Positions 45,823 to 55,338 of a stretch of 64,000 bases of DNA are shown one piece after another. Position numbers and translations under genes: made by a program. The stretch comes from Brachybacterium equifaecis (lineage in GTDB: Bacteria; Actinomycetota; Actinomycetes; Actinomycetales; Dermabacteraceae): positions 1-64,000 of the forward strand of contig NZ_JAKNCJ010000002.1 in assembly GCF_023509525.1 (NCBI RefSeq), given 5' to 3'. Position 1 is the first letter of the stretch; each line of letters begins with the position of its first letter. The notes under the pieces are model-generated. The model made no database searches. It saw nothing but the letters and a program-made list of their open reading frames with translations, and was not told where the DNA came from.

Positions 45823-47985
45823 ATGACCAGACTCATGACCCCGGACCTCGTCCGGCTCGATGTCGCCCCAGCGGGCGACAAGCTCGCGGTGATCGGCCAG
45901 ATGGCCGACCTCATCGCCGCCACCGGCCGTGCCGACCGCGATGGCCTCGAGGCCGGGCTGCTCGCCCGCGAGGCCTCCTTCGCGACCGGCATGCCCGGAG
46001 GCATCGCCCTTCCGCACTGCCGCACCGAAGCGGTGCACGAGGCGGCGCTGGGCCTCATCCGCCTGGCGGAGCCTGTCGACTTCGGCTCCGACGAGGGCCC
46101 CGCGGATCTGATCGTCGGCATCGCCGCTCCCGCCGGCGCGCACGACCAGCACCTCGTGCTCCTCGCGCAGCTGGCGCGCGCGTTCGTGCGGGAGGACTTC
46201 CTCGCGGCGCTGCGCGCCGCCGAGGACCCGGCCGAGGTCTCCCACCTGGTGATGAGCGTGATCGAGCCCGAGAGCGAGCAGGACGCTCCCTCCGCAGCCG
46301 CAGCGGCAGGGACGCCGGGTTCCGCGGCCCCCGCCCCCGCTCCGGTCGCCGTCGGCGCGCCGGCGGCGGCCGCGACGGGCGCCGCCTCGACCTCCGGCAC
46401 CGCCGCAGCCGGGAGCGCAGCCCCCGCTGCCGGTGCCCCGGGTGAGCAGGGCGACCTTCCCGTGCTGCTCGCGATCACCTCGTGCCCCACCGGCATCGCC
46501 CACACGTACATGGCGGCCGAGTCCCTCGAGGGCGCCGCGAAGGCGAAGGGCCTGACCCTCCACGTGGAGACCCAGGGCTCCGGAGGCATCACCCCCTTCA
46601 CCCCGGAGCAGATCGCCGAGGCCGGTGCGATCATCATCGCGGCCGACGTCGCGATCTCCGGCCGCGACCGCTTCGCGGACATGCCGATCGTCGAGGTGCC
46701 GGTCAAGCGCGCGATCTCGCACGGCCGGCAGCTGCTCGACGAGGGCGTCGCCGCCGCGCGCGACCCCCGCGCCGCACGAGTGCCCGCGGGCGCCTCGGCA
46801 GGGAGCGCGTCTCCGGCCGACGCGCAGGCCACGGCCTCCTGGCCCAAGCGCATCCAGGGCGCGATCATGACCGGCGTCAGCTACATGATCCCCTTCGTCG
46901 CCGCGGGCGGCCTGCTGCTCGCCATCGGCTTCCTCGTGGCCGGCTACGACGTCGCCTTCGTCGCGCAGGACGCCGCCACGAACTACTCGCTGACGAACCT
47001 GCCGGGCCACCTCCCGTACACCGACACCACCGGCGATCACCTCACCGAGCGGGCGGGGATCGCGCTCTACCTCGGCGCCGTCGCCTTCACCATCGGCGGC
47101 CTCGGCATGGGCTTCCTCGTCGCGGCGCTCTCGGGCTTCATCGCCTTCGGCCTGGCGGGCCGTCCCGGCATCGCCCCGGGCTTCATCGGCGGCGCGATCT
47201 CCGTGCTGGTCGGCGCCGGCTTCCTCGGCGGCCTGGTGACGGGTCTGCTCGCCGGCCTCATCGCCCTGTGGCTGACGAGCTTCCGCCCGCCGCGCTGGCT
47301 CGCGGGCCTCATGCCCGTGGTGATCATCCCGCTGGTCACCAGCATGGTCGTGGGCGGGCTGATGCTCCTCGTGCTCGGCCGCCCGCTCGCGTGGATCATG
47401 ACCACTCTGCAGGACGCCCTCACCGGCATGAGCGGCACGTCGGCCGTCGTGCTCGGCCTGATCCTCGGGCTCATGATGTGCTTCGACCTCGGCGGACCGG
47501 TGAACAAGGCCGCGTACCTCTTCGCGACCGCGGGGCTGTCCCAGGGCACCGAGGCCTCGTTCCAGATCATGGCCGCGGTCATGGCCTCCGGCATGGTGCC
47601 GCCGGTCGCGATGGCGCTGTCCACCGCGGTGCGCCGTCGCCTCTACACCGAGGCCGAGCGCGAGAACGGCACCACCGCCTGGCTGCTGGGCGCCTCGTTC
47701 ATCTCCGAGGGCGCGATCCCCTTCGCCGCCGCCGATCCTCTGCGCGTGATCCCCTCGATGATGGCCGGCGGCGCCGTCACCGGCGCCCTGTCGATGCTCT
47801 TCGGCGTTGGCTCCCGCGCCCCGCACGGCGGCGTGTTCGTGATCCTCGCGATCGACCCCTGGTGGGGCTACCTGATCTCGATCATCGCCGGCACCCTCGT
47901 CGCCGCCCTGCTCGTGACGCTGCTCAAGGAGCGCCACGCGCGGTCGCTGGAGGCAGCAGCGCCTCGCGAGACGCTCGCCGTCTGA
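45823..47985 (+). CDS. fruA: PTS fructose transporter, EIIABC
   Basis: 720-aa fusion in the order EIIA (1-150; phospho-histidine H65 in IALPHCRT), Ala/Pro linker (about 155-210), EIIB (213-312; phospho-cysteine C221 in ITSCPTGIAHTYMAAES), second linker, and EIIC membrane domain (about 345-705). Imports fructose as fructose 1-phosphate using phosphate from HPr. CAGGAG upstream of ATG 45823. HPr and EI genes are not in the window. Confidence 0.95.
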   Translation: MTRLMTPDLVRLDVAPAGDKLAVIGQMADLIAATGRADRDGLEAGLLAREASFATGMPGGIALPHCRTEAVHEAALGLIRLAEPVDFGSDEGPADLIVGIAAPAGAHDQHLVLLAQLARAFVREDFLAALRAAEDPAEVSHLVMSVIEPESEQDAPSAAAAAGTPGSAAPAPAPVAVGAPAAAATGAASTSGTAAAGSAAPAAGAPGEQGDLPVLLAITSCPTGIAHTYMAAESLEGAAKAKGLTLHVETQGSGGITPFTPEQIAEAGAIIIAADVAISGRDRFADMPIVEVPVKRAISHGRQLLDEGVAAARDPRAARVPAGASAGSASPADAQATASWPKRIQGAIMTGVSYMIPFVAAGGLLLAIGFLVAGYDVAFVAQDAATNYSLTNLPGHLPYTDTTGDHLTERAGIALYLGAVAFTIGGLGMGFLVAALSGFIAFGLAGRPGIAPGFIGGAISVLVGAGFLGGLVTGLLAGLIALWLTSFRPPRWLAGLMPVVIIPLVTSMVVGGLMLLVLGRPLAWIMTTLQDALTGMSGTSAVVLGLILGLMMCFDLGGPVNKAAYLFATAGLSQGTEASFQIMAAVMASGMVPPVAMALSTAVRRRLYTEAERENGTTAWLLGASFISEGAIPFAAADPLRVIPSMMAGGAVTGALSMLFGVGSRAPHGGVFVILAIDPWWGYLISIIAGTLVAALLVTLLKERHARSLEAAAPRETLAV

Positions 47986-48021
47986 GCCCGGCCCGGGCCG
48001 ACGGGCTTCGGCTCGGCCTGC

Positions 48022-48070
48022 ACGCACAGGACCTCCTCTCCGGTCTGACCGGAGGGGAGGTCCTGTGCGT
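48022..48070. terminator. Terminator between fruA and the GH92-like gene
   Basis: A 22-bp stem (48022-48043 with 48049-48070) with one G-U pair and a 5-nt loop, between convergent genes; functions in either direction. Confidence 0.85.
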
Positions 48071-48091
48071 CGCGGCTGCGGCGCCTGGCCG

Positions 48092-49318
48092 TCAGCCCAG
48101 CAGCTCGATCTGGCGCAGCGCCACCGCATGCCAGGGGGAGATCAGGATCAGCCGATAGCGCGTGGGGCCCGCCGGGCTCTCCCACTCCGAGGCGCCCGGT
48201 GCGCTCGACCCGTCCATGCCCGGCAGCGGCGGCAGCACGAAGGCATGCAGACGGCAGCGGCCGCGCAGCTGCAGTCCCTCGCGGGCGTCGACCCGCCGCC
48301 ATGCGCCGGCGCCGTCGTCGGCCTCGACCCATGCCTCCAGCTGCCAGCCATCCGGATCGACGCCCTCGCTCTGCGCCGTGACGAGCGTGAGGAATCGCGG
48401 CGCGGCAGCTGCGGATGCCTCCGGCAGATCGATGACGATCCGGCCGTCTGCCGCGGGCTCGAAGGGGATGTCCTGGCGGGCTTCGTCGTCGAAGAGCGGG
48501 GCCCGGGGATCCTCCGGAGGCAGGTGCCCCAGCAGATCTCGCAGCGGCTGCGGGGAGGCCCCGGCGGGGGTGAGAGCGGGGATGGGGGCGCCGACGGGAC
48601 CCGGTTCCGCTCCCAGCTCGATGACCAGATCCCCGCGGAGGTCCTCGTGGCGCAGCGCGCGCACGTCGAGCTCCTCGCTCTCGTCGGCGCGGCGCACCGA
48701 CTGGATGAGCAGCGCGTCCTCGGCGCCCCCGGGATGCTCGCCGTCCGCGCGCACGGGGCGCTGGTGAGAGATCGTGAACGGGGCGCCGCCGATCGGGCTG
48801 ACGCGGACGGTCCCGAGCAGCCCGGTCACGAGATGCCAGCGGTCCGAGCCGAGCTGCAGGGGCAGCAGGCCCAGCGCCGCGAGGAGCCACCAGGCGCTGA
48901 GCGCGCCGTCGGCGTCATCGCCCGGCAGCCCCTGTCCGATCTCCTCGCCGGTGAAGAGCCGGGAGCCCAGATCGTGCACGATCTGCTGCGCGCGATCGGG
49001 CGCGTCGGCATGGTGGAAGAGTGCGGGCAGGGTGCGGGCCGCCGCGGAGGCGAGGCTGAACTGCCCGAGGCGGCTCGCGCGTGCGCTCTCGCGCACGTGC
49101 GCGGGGCTCAGGAGCTCGGCGGGTGCTGGGGCGGCATCATCGTCTGCAGGCGCCGGGCCGGTGCTGCCGGCCCAGGGATCGTCCATGTGCACGAGCTGCT
49201 CGAGCCGCTCGAGCAGCGCCTCGGGACCGCCGAGGAGCTCGGCGAGCCCCGTGCCGTCATGCGGCACCGCGAGCGATCCGATCCACCCGTTCGCGCGCAG
49301 GTGCTCCAACGGGTCATG
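48092..49318 (-). pseudogene. GH92-like glycosidase, C-terminal part (out of frame)
   Basis: Continues the GH92 similarity of the upstream ORF but in the +1 frame and lacking a start codon near the junction. It contains GWIGSLAVPHDGTGLAELLGG (equivalent to the family's NAWQYTWxVPHDxxGLxxLxGG) and GLPGDDADGALSAWWLLAALGL (equivalent to GLPGNDDxGxMSxWYVxxALG). The second block has an Ala where the family usually has a second acidic residue, so catalysis is doubtful. About 408 codons. Either a degraded gene, a sequencing indel, or a frameshifted product. Confidence 0.7.
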
Positions 49319-51509
49319 CGAACGGGTTGACGTCCTCGAGGTCCTCGGCGAATCCGCCGTCGCGGGTGCGCGCGCGCAGCAGACCCAGATCTGCATCGAA
49401 GTGCAGCGCATAGCGCGCTGCGCGCGAGCGCAGGTAGGCGGCCTGCTCGGCAAGCGCGCGAGAGTCGTCGCCGAGGGCGTCCTTCGGCAGCGCGGCGAGA
49501 GCGCGCTCGACCATCTGGGCGATCGCATCATCGGCGACGCTGCGGGCGAGGTCGAGGCCCACGGAGCCGGGCACACGTGCGTCCGTCCATCCGCGCAGCG
49601 CCGCGCAGTCGACGGGCTCCTCCTCGCCGCGGCGGGCGGCGGCCGGCACCGCGGTGAGGCGCTCCACTGCTCTCTCCGCGGCGCCGAGGGGGTCCGCGAG
49701 CGGGACCCCGCGCGCGTGAGCATCGGCGAGCGCGGCCAGCGCGCCGAGGGCGCCCTCCGCTGCGAGCACGCCCGCCACCTCGGCCGGGGCGTCCGCCTCC
49801 TCCGCGGCGGGCTCGGGATCCACGGCCTGCGCGGCGATCGCCTCGAGCATCGGTCCGGCGAGCGCGGGATAGAGCAGGCTGTACGCCGGCCACAGCGTGC
49901 CCGCCGAGCCGGGGGCGGAGAGGTCGGCGTAGGCGGGGCCCGGGAGCAGGGGCGCGGCCGTGCGCGAGGAGGTGGCCTCCGCGCGCGGCACGGCGCGCAC
50001 GCTCGCGTGCTGCAGGAGGGGGCGCTGGCGCGTGCCGGCGTTCTCGTGGAGGGCGCGGGGATGGAGGTTCATCCGGTAGAGGGAGCCCAGCAGGGTGCGG
50101 CGCTGGGCCGGCGAGGCCGAGTCGGAGCGGATGACCTCGAGCCGCGGGACCCACGCGGCATGTGCGGCGCGGCGCACCTCGGCGAACGTCCTCCCGAGGA
50201 GCTGCTGGGCGAGAGTGCGCCGCGCCTGCTCGAGACCGATCGCGCTCGCGGCGATCCTCACCGTGACCCTGCGCGTCCCCGGAGGGAACGTCATCACGCG
50301 CGCAGTCCCCAGGAGCCCGGGGTCCCCGTCGCTGACGGCGTCCTCCACATGCGAGGGCAGCGGCTCCACGGTCCCCGCAGCGAACAGTCGGCGCGCCGGT
50401 CCCCCGCCGGGATGGGGAGCCTCCCCGTCGGCCCAGGCGGTGAAGGCGCCGTCGAACAGGGCGCCGGCGAGATCGAATCTGGAGCGCGAGTCGGCTCCCT
50501 CGAGCAGGAGGTGGCGCCCCTCGGATCCCGGGGCGAAGACGATCTCCAGCAGCATCCCGTGCTCGGTGGGAGCGGCATGGAGCGCAGTGCCCTGCGCGGT
50601 GCGCACGGAGTAGACGTCGGGGCGTGCGACCTCCTGGGCATGGTCGAAGCCGAGCGCCCGCTCTCTCGGCCCGCCGTGCGGGCGACGGGTCACCAGAGGC
50701 ATCAGGGTGAACTGCTGGCCGCTGTCCGGGCGGGCGCCGGGCTGATGGGCGAGGGCGATGCCCTGCAGCGGAGGCAGGGCGCCGCCCTCCGCGGCCTGCG
50801 CGCGAGCGTGCCGGTAGGGCGTCGCCCGGTCGCGGGCGTCCGTCAGCGGGAGCACATGCGCGAAGCCGTTTGGCAGCGCGGCGACCGGTGCGGTCGAGCC
50901 GCGCGAGAGGCCGGGGGCGCCGGCGGCTCCGCGTCGCGTGTCGACCCAGGCGACGGGGTCGTCCAGGTGCGGGAGGGCGAGGGCAGGGCCGACGCGAGGC
51001 GGTTCGATCCAGCCGCGCAGCCTCTCCCCCTCCGGGCCCCCGTCGGCGTCGGCGCCGCCCGGCACCGGCGGGTCCGTCACGAGGAGCACCCCCACGATCG
51101 TGAGGCCCTCGAGATGGCTGAGGTCCACCTGGACGTCGTTCCACTGGTCGAGCTGGAGGTGGCGACCCTCTCCCTGCCCGCGGGCCGTCGCGCGCATTCC
51201 GTACTGGTCGAGGGGATCCCGGTCCGACAGCCGGGTCCCGTCGGACAGCTCCAGGTCGACCGCCGCGTGCGTCGCGGCGAAGGTCCGATCGGCCGCGCTC
51301 CCCCGCTCCGGGCGGATCATCCAGCGCAGCACATCGCCCTGCGCGATCCGGTGCAGGCGCGGATGGTCCTCGAGGCGCGCGTAGGGGATCTCGGCCGCGC
51401 TGGGGGCGTCGGCGGGGGCGTCGAAGCGCACGGGGCGCGCGCCGTGCGGCTCCGTGGCCGCGCCGCGGGGACCGGACCCGTGCGAGCCGTCTGCAGGGGT
51501 GAGGATCAT
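49314..51509 (-). pseudogene. GH92-like glycosidase, N-terminal part (frame-split)
   Basis: 731 codons ending in TGA at 49314. The last 150 residues match the helical part of GH92 alpha-mannosidases (SVGLDLARSVADDAIAQMVERAL, SRAARYALHFDADLGLLRART). GH92 enzymes are single chains; here the frame ends in VNPFA and the family sequence resumes in the +1 frame at the very next codons. No signal peptide is seen. Leaderless-type TAGCAT ends 6 nt before the ATG. Whole gene is divergent from known family blocks, suggesting relaxed constraint. Confidence 0.7.
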
Positions 51510-51515
51510 GGCGCC

Positions 51516-51521
51516 ATGCTA
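51516..51521 (-). promoter_or_regulatory. Leaderless promoter -10 of the GH92-like gene
   Basis: Minus-strand TAGCAT ends 6 nt before the ATG at 51509. Confidence 0.45.
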
Positions 51522-51659
51522 GCCAGGCGGTCCTGGGGGTGTCGGCACGGTGAACACCTGCGGTCCGCCCGGCGGGAGAGGCCGTTCCCGGGCGTCCGGA
51601 GCACTCCGGCCTGCCTACGGTGAGCGCGTTGCCCCGCCGATACGCCGTGAGGATCCCTC

Positions 51660-51854
51660 GTGCACCCGATGCCCAGCCCTCTGACTCCCCGCTCCCCGCA
51701 GCCGCCTCAGACCCCTGAGTCCCCTGAGTTCCCTGAGTCCCCCGAGGACCACCGGCGCTTCTCGCTCGGCGAGGACTGGTGCGCCACGATCGCCGGTCTC
51801 GCGATCGTGCTGCTGTGCCTGCTCGGCGCCGTCCCCGAGGGGATGCTCCCGTGA
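51660..51854 (+). CDS. Small single-helix protein coupled to the YeiH gene
   Basis: 64 aa. A Pro/Ser/Glu-rich N-terminus (1-35) with PESPEFPESPE-type repeats, then GEDWCATIAGLAIVLLCLLG (37-56), one membrane helix. In many YeiH proteins a segment of the form EDWxAxxxGLxLxxxxLLG forms the start of the protein, so this ORF looks like that first segment encoded separately. GTG start with GAGGA upstream; stop overlaps the next gene by 4 bp. Confidence 0.65.
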   Translation: MHPMPSPLTPRSPQPPQTPESPEFPESPEDHRRFSLGEDWCATIAGLAIVLLCLLGAVPEGMLP

Positions 51855-53074
51855 GCGCGACCGGGGCGCGCACCGGCGTCCGTCCGCCGGTGCGCCCGGT
51901 GCGCAGCGCTCCCCTCTCCTCCGACCCGCGGACTGGGCAGAGCGTCCCGGATCCCGACGAAGCACCGGCGGCCCGGCTCCCCCGCGCGAGCTCGGGCTGG
52001 ACGCTCCTCGGGATCGTCGTCGTCCTCGCCCCGGCGGCGGGGGTGCAGGTGCTGGTCCGCGCGGTGCCCGCCGCGGCCGAGGCCACGGCCTTCGCCGGCG
52101 TCGCGAGGTCGATCGAGTTCCCCATCTATGCGATCCTCCTGGGCTTCGCGGGCAACGGGGTGCTCTCCCTGCTGGGCTGGCGCCAGCGGATGGCGGCCGC
52201 CTTCCGCACGGAGCTCTTCATCAAGACGGGACTCGTGCTCCTGGGTGCGAGCATCAACGCCGCGATCGTGCTGCGCGCGATCGGCCCCGCCCTCGTGCAG
52301 GCCGTCCTGCTGATCGCGATGGTCTTCTCCTTCACGTGGTGGTTCGCGGGCCGACTGGGCGTGGACGACCGGCTGCGCGCGCTGCTCGCCTCGGCGCTGT
52401 CCATCTGCGGGGTCTCCGCAGCGGTGGCGGCCGCCGGGGCGGTGCAGGCGCGCAAGGAGCAGCTCGCCTTCACCGCGACCCTCGTGATCGTCTTCGCCGT
52501 GCCCTCGATCTTCCTGCTCCCCTGGCTCGCCGACCTGATGGGGCTGTCCCCGGCGGTCACCGGTGCCTGGATCGGCGGCAACATCGACACCACGGCCGCC
52601 GTGACCGCTGCGGGGACCGTGGCGGGCGAGGAAGCCCTGCAGATCGCCGCGATCGTCAAGACCACGCAGAACGCCCTCCTGGGGGTCGTGGCGGTGCTGC
52701 TGACGATGTACTTCGCCTTCCGTGCGGCCCCGGGCGCCGCCCCCTCCCCGCCGACCTCGCGCCGGGCGGTGCTGCGCACGGTGCGGGAGCGGTTCCCGAA
52801 GTTCGTGCTCGGTTTCCTCGCCGCCTCGGTGCTGGTGACGATCCTGCGCGAGACGATGCCCTCGGGCGTGCTCGATCCGCGGCTGGACGCCATCAAGTCC
52901 CTGCAGACCTGGGCCTTCACGCTCGCGTTCGTCTGCATCGGGCTGGAGTTCAAGGTCTCCGCGGCACGGGAGGCCGGCTGGCGGCCGGTGCTCGTGTTCG
53001 CAGCAGCGACCGCGGTGAACCTGCTCGGCGGCCTCCTCCTCGCTGCGCTGCTGTTCTCGGGCTTCGCCTTCTGA
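51851..53074 (+). CDS. YeiH family putative sulfate exporter
   Basis: 407-aa membrane protein, about ten helices (from residue 47). RTELFIKTGLVLLGASINAAIVL, WFAGRLGVDDRLRALLASALSICGVSAAVAA and GAWIGGNIDTTAAVTAAGTVAGEEAL are characteristic UPF0324/YeiH sequences. Anion export is suggested for the family but not firmly shown. GTG at 51851 overlaps the upstream small ORF (GTGA), implying coupled translation. Confidence 0.88.
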   Translation: MSATGARTGVRPPVRPVRSAPLSSDPRTGQSVPDPDEAPAARLPRASSGWTLLGIVVVLAPAAGVQVLVRAVPAAAEATAFAGVARSIEFPIYAILLGFAGNGVLSLLGWRQRMAAAFRTELFIKTGLVLLGASINAAIVLRAIGPALVQAVLLIAMVFSFTWWFAGRLGVDDRLRALLASALSICGVSAAVAAAGAVQARKEQLAFTATLVIVFAVPSIFLLPWLADLMGLSPAVTGAWIGGNIDTTAAVTAAGTVAGEEALQIAAIVKTTQNALLGVVAVLLTMYFAFRAAPGAAPSPPTSRRAVLRTVRERFPKFVLGFLAASVLVTILRETMPSGVLDPRLDAIKSLQTWAFTLAFVCIGLEFKVSAAREAGWRPVLVFAAATAVNLLGGLLLAALLFSGFAF

Positions 53075-53106
53075 GAGCGGCGGAGGGTCTCCCCTCCCGC
53101 TCCCGG

Positions 53107-53112
53107 TACTGT
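53107..53112 (+). promoter_or_regulatory. Leaderless promoter -10 of mug
   Basis: TACTGT ends 6 nt before the ATG at 53119. Confidence 0.5.
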
Positions 53113-53118
53113 GCTCGG

Positions 53119-53748
53119 ATGGCTCCTCGACGTCCTTCCCCGCTCGGCGGGCGCAAGCCCACCCGCGCCGATCTCGCCGCTTTCGCGAACGCGGACCCGG
53201 ATGCGATCGACGACGTGCTGCCGGATCCGGGCTCGGATCAGCGCCTGCGCCTGCTGATCGTCGGCATCAACCCGGGGCTGTGGACCGCTGCGGTCAACGC
53301 GCCGTTCGCACGGCCGGGCAACCGCTTCTGGCCCTCTCTGCACCGCGCGGGCCTGACCTCCCACGTCATCGACTGCTCCACCGGGCTGCGCGAGGAGGAC
53401 GAGCAGGAGCTGCTCGCTCGTGGGATCGGCATCACGAACCTCGTCGGCCGCGCGACGGTCCGGGCCGACGAGCTCAGCCGCGAGGAGCTGCGGGAGAGCG
53501 GGCGCCGCCTCGTCGAGCGGGCGCAGGCCCTGCGGCCCGGCGTCATCGCGATCGCGGGCATCACGGCGTTCCGCACCGCGTTCTCCCAGCCGAAGGCGTC
53601 CCTCGGCCCGCAGGACTCCTCTCTGATCCCCGACTGGCCCGCCGAGGTGAGGCTGTGGGTGGTCCCCCAGCCGAGCGGGCTGAACGCCCACGAGAACATC
53701 GACACCCTCGCAGCGAAGTGGCGTGCGGTCTGGGAGGACGCGCAGTAA
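53119..53748 (+). CDS. mug: G/U mismatch-specific DNA glycosylase
   Basis: 209 aa uracil-DNA glycosylase superfamily protein. The catalytic-site motif GINPGLWTAAVNAPFARPGN (about 49-68) matches MUG/TDG family enzymes, and the C-terminal VPQPSGLNAH supplies the DNA-intercalation/active-site loop. Removes U or T opposite G, important in a GC-rich genome. Leaderless start. Confidence 0.92.
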   Translation: MAPRRPSPLGGRKPTRADLAAFANADPDAIDDVLPDPGSDQRLRLLIVGINPGLWTAAVNAPFARPGNRFWPSLHRAGLTSHVIDCSTGLREEDEQELLARGIGITNLVGRATVRADELSREELRESGRRLVERAQALRPGVIAIAGITAFRTAFSQPKASLGPQDSSLIPDWPAEVRLWVVPQPSGLNAHENIDTLAAKWRAVWEDAQ

Positions 53749-53755
53749 GGGCCCC

Positions 53756-53761
53756 TACCCT
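53756..53761 (+). promoter_or_regulatory. Leaderless promoter -10 of the 53768 gene
   Basis: TACCCT ends 6 nt before the ATG at 53768, the same arrangement and hexamer as at 29790; GGAGGC fills the gap. Confidence 0.45.
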
Positions 53762-53767
53762 GGAGGC

Positions 53768-54214
53768 ATGTCCACTGCACCTGTCTCCCCGTCCGCCGTC
53801 CCCGCTCCCGGGGGCCCCGTCCTCACCGGTCTGCGCGCCTTCGCCGCGCTCACCGCCCTCGGCGGGATCCTCCAGCTCCTCCTCGGCCTCGGCATCCTCG
53901 GCTCCATCGGCGGGGTCTTCTCGACCCACCGCATGCTCGGCTTCATCACGCTCGGCGTCTCCGTGCTCGCCGCGCTCTTCGCCGTGCTGCGGGCCTCGCG
54001 CTCGGGCAACAAGGGCCTGATGTTCCACGCCATCACCGTGGCGGTGCTGGCGCTGGCGCAGGTGGGCCTCGGAGAGATGGGGCTGCGCTGGGTTCACGTG
54101 ATCGTCGGGATCCTGTTCTTCGTCGCCGCGCTCGCGCTCGCGACCCTGTCCTTCCGCAGCGGCGGCCTCGGTCGTGCGCAGCGTGCCGCGCAGCAGGATG
54201 CCTCCCGTGCCTGA
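53768..54214 (+). CDS. Small four-helix membrane protein
   Basis: 148 aa with four hydrophobic segments (about 22-48, 58-74, 88-102, 105-125) and an Ala/Gln-rich tail. No family recognised with confidence. Ends inside the start of the following VOC gene (17-bp overlap). Confidence 0.7.
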   Translation: MSTAPVSPSAVPAPGGPVLTGLRAFAALTALGGILQLLLGLGILGSIGGVFSTHRMLGFITLGVSVLAALFAVLRASRSGNKGLMFHAITVAVLALAQVGLGEMGLRWVHVIVGILFFVAALALATLSFRSGGLGRAQRAAQQDASRA

Positions 54215-54710
54215 GGGGGCGTCCCGCCCACGGGTGACCACCTGCCTGTGGTTCGACGGCAGGATCGATGAGGCCGCCGCGCTCTACACCTCGCTGATCC
54301 CGGGGTCCCGGATCCTCGAGCGCAGCGAGTACCCGCCGCAGGAGGGCGAGCACCCCGGCGGCGAGAGCGTGCCGGAGCCCGGAGCGCCGCTCGTGATCGA
54401 GATCGAGCTCGCGGGATCGCCGTACATGCTGCTGAACGGCGGCCCCCACTTCACCCTCACCGAGGCGGCGTCGATCGCCGTCACGGTCGAGGGGCAGGAG
54501 GAGGTCGACCGTCTCTGGGATGCGCTCACGGCCGACGGCGGAGCTCCCTCGCAGTGCGGCTGGCTGCGCGATCGCTTCGGTCTGTCGTGGCAGATCATCC
54601 CCTCGCGGCTGAACGAGCTGCTCGCCGGCCCGGCCGCCGCCGCGGTGAACGCCGAGATGCTGACGCAGACCAAGCTCGACATCGCCCGGCTCGAGGCCGC
54701 CGCGCTCTGA
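54198..54710 (+). CDS. VOC/PhnB-type glyoxalase-fold protein
   Basis: 170 aa. VTTCLWFDGRIDEAAALYTSLIPGSRIL is typical of the 3-demethylubiquinone-9 3-methyltransferase (PhnB-like) VOC group, with WQIIPSRLNELL near the C-terminus. Function unknown. The ATG at 54198 overlaps the upstream gene by 17 bp; GTG at 54207 is an alternative. Confidence 0.85.
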   Translation: MPPVPEGASRPRVTTCLWFDGRIDEAAALYTSLIPGSRILERSEYPPQEGEHPGGESVPEPGAPLVIEIELAGSPYMLLNGGPHFTLTEAASIAVTVEGQEEVDRLWDALTADGGAPSQCGWLRDRFGLSWQIIPSRLNELLAGPAAAAVNAEMLTQTKLDIARLEAAAL

Positions 54711-54732
54711 GCTGAGCCGCCAGACGTCCCAC

Positions 54733-54774
54733 GCAGCTGAGGGCTGCCCGCACCTGCGGGCGGCCCTCAGCTGC
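54733..54774 (+). terminator. Terminator after the VOC gene
   Basis: A 20-bp stem (54733-54752 with 54755-54774) with a single G-U pair and a 2-nt gap loop, 23 bp after the stop. Confidence 0.8.
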
Positions 54775-54824
54775 GCTCGCTACGCTCCAGCGCGAGAATC
54801 CCGATCACACCAAGGAGCATCACC

Positions 54825-55235
54825 ATGAGCCTGCTGTCCCGCGCCGTCCTGCGCGCCGTCCCCGGCGCCTTCATCCTCAACTCCGGCATCGGCAAGATCG
54901 GCATGGACGAGGAGACCGCGAAGTCCCTCCAGTCGATGGCGAAGAACGGCATCCCCGCTCTCGGGGACATGACGCCGAAGCAGTTCGCCCGCTTCCTCAC
55001 GTTCGGAGAGATCGCGGTGGGCTCCGCCCTCCTCCTCCCCTTCGTGCCGACGCGCGTGGCGGGCGCGGCCCTGGCCGGGTTCTCCGGCTCGATGCTCGCG
55101 ATGTACCTGAAGACCCCCGGTCTCACCGAGGCCGACGGCGTCCGCCCCACGCAGGACGGCACGCCGATCGCGAAGGACTCCTGGATGGCGGCGATCGCCG
55201 CTGCGCTCCTGATCGACGGCTCCCGCTCGAAATGA
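54825..55235 (+). CDS. DoxX-like small membrane protein
   Basis: 136 aa. LRAVPGAFILNSGIGKIGMDE and a central hydrophobic pair (about 60-95) resemble DoxX-like/putative membrane proteins common in actinobacteria. AAGGAG ribosome-binding site before ATG. Role unknown. Confidence 0.7.
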   Translation: MSLLSRAVLRAVPGAFILNSGIGKIGMDEETAKSLQSMAKNGIPALGDMTPKQFARFLTFGEIAVGSALLLPFVPTRVAGAALAGFSGSMLAMYLKTPGLTEADGVRPTQDGTPIAKDSWMAAIAAALLIDGSRSK

Positions 55236-55276
55236 TCGGGCGCTGAGACGCGTCGACGCTGGCGCCACGTCGCCTC

Positions 55277-55316
55277 GAAGCGGCCCGCGTCCTTCGCGAG
55301 GGATGCGGGCCGCTTC
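55277..55316. terminator. Terminator between convergent genes
   Basis: A 16-bp stem with one G-U pair (55277-55292 with 55301-55316) and an 8-nt loop between the DoxX-like gene and the minus-strand MFS gene. Confidence 0.8.
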
Positions 55317-55338
55317 TGGGTGCTGAGCGTCCGGCGGG

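Noticed and set aside
45076-48129. 1,017-codon minus-strand frame opposite fruK and fruA
   Set aside because: Antisense shadow of two certain genes, with low-complexity composition and no ribosome-binding site.
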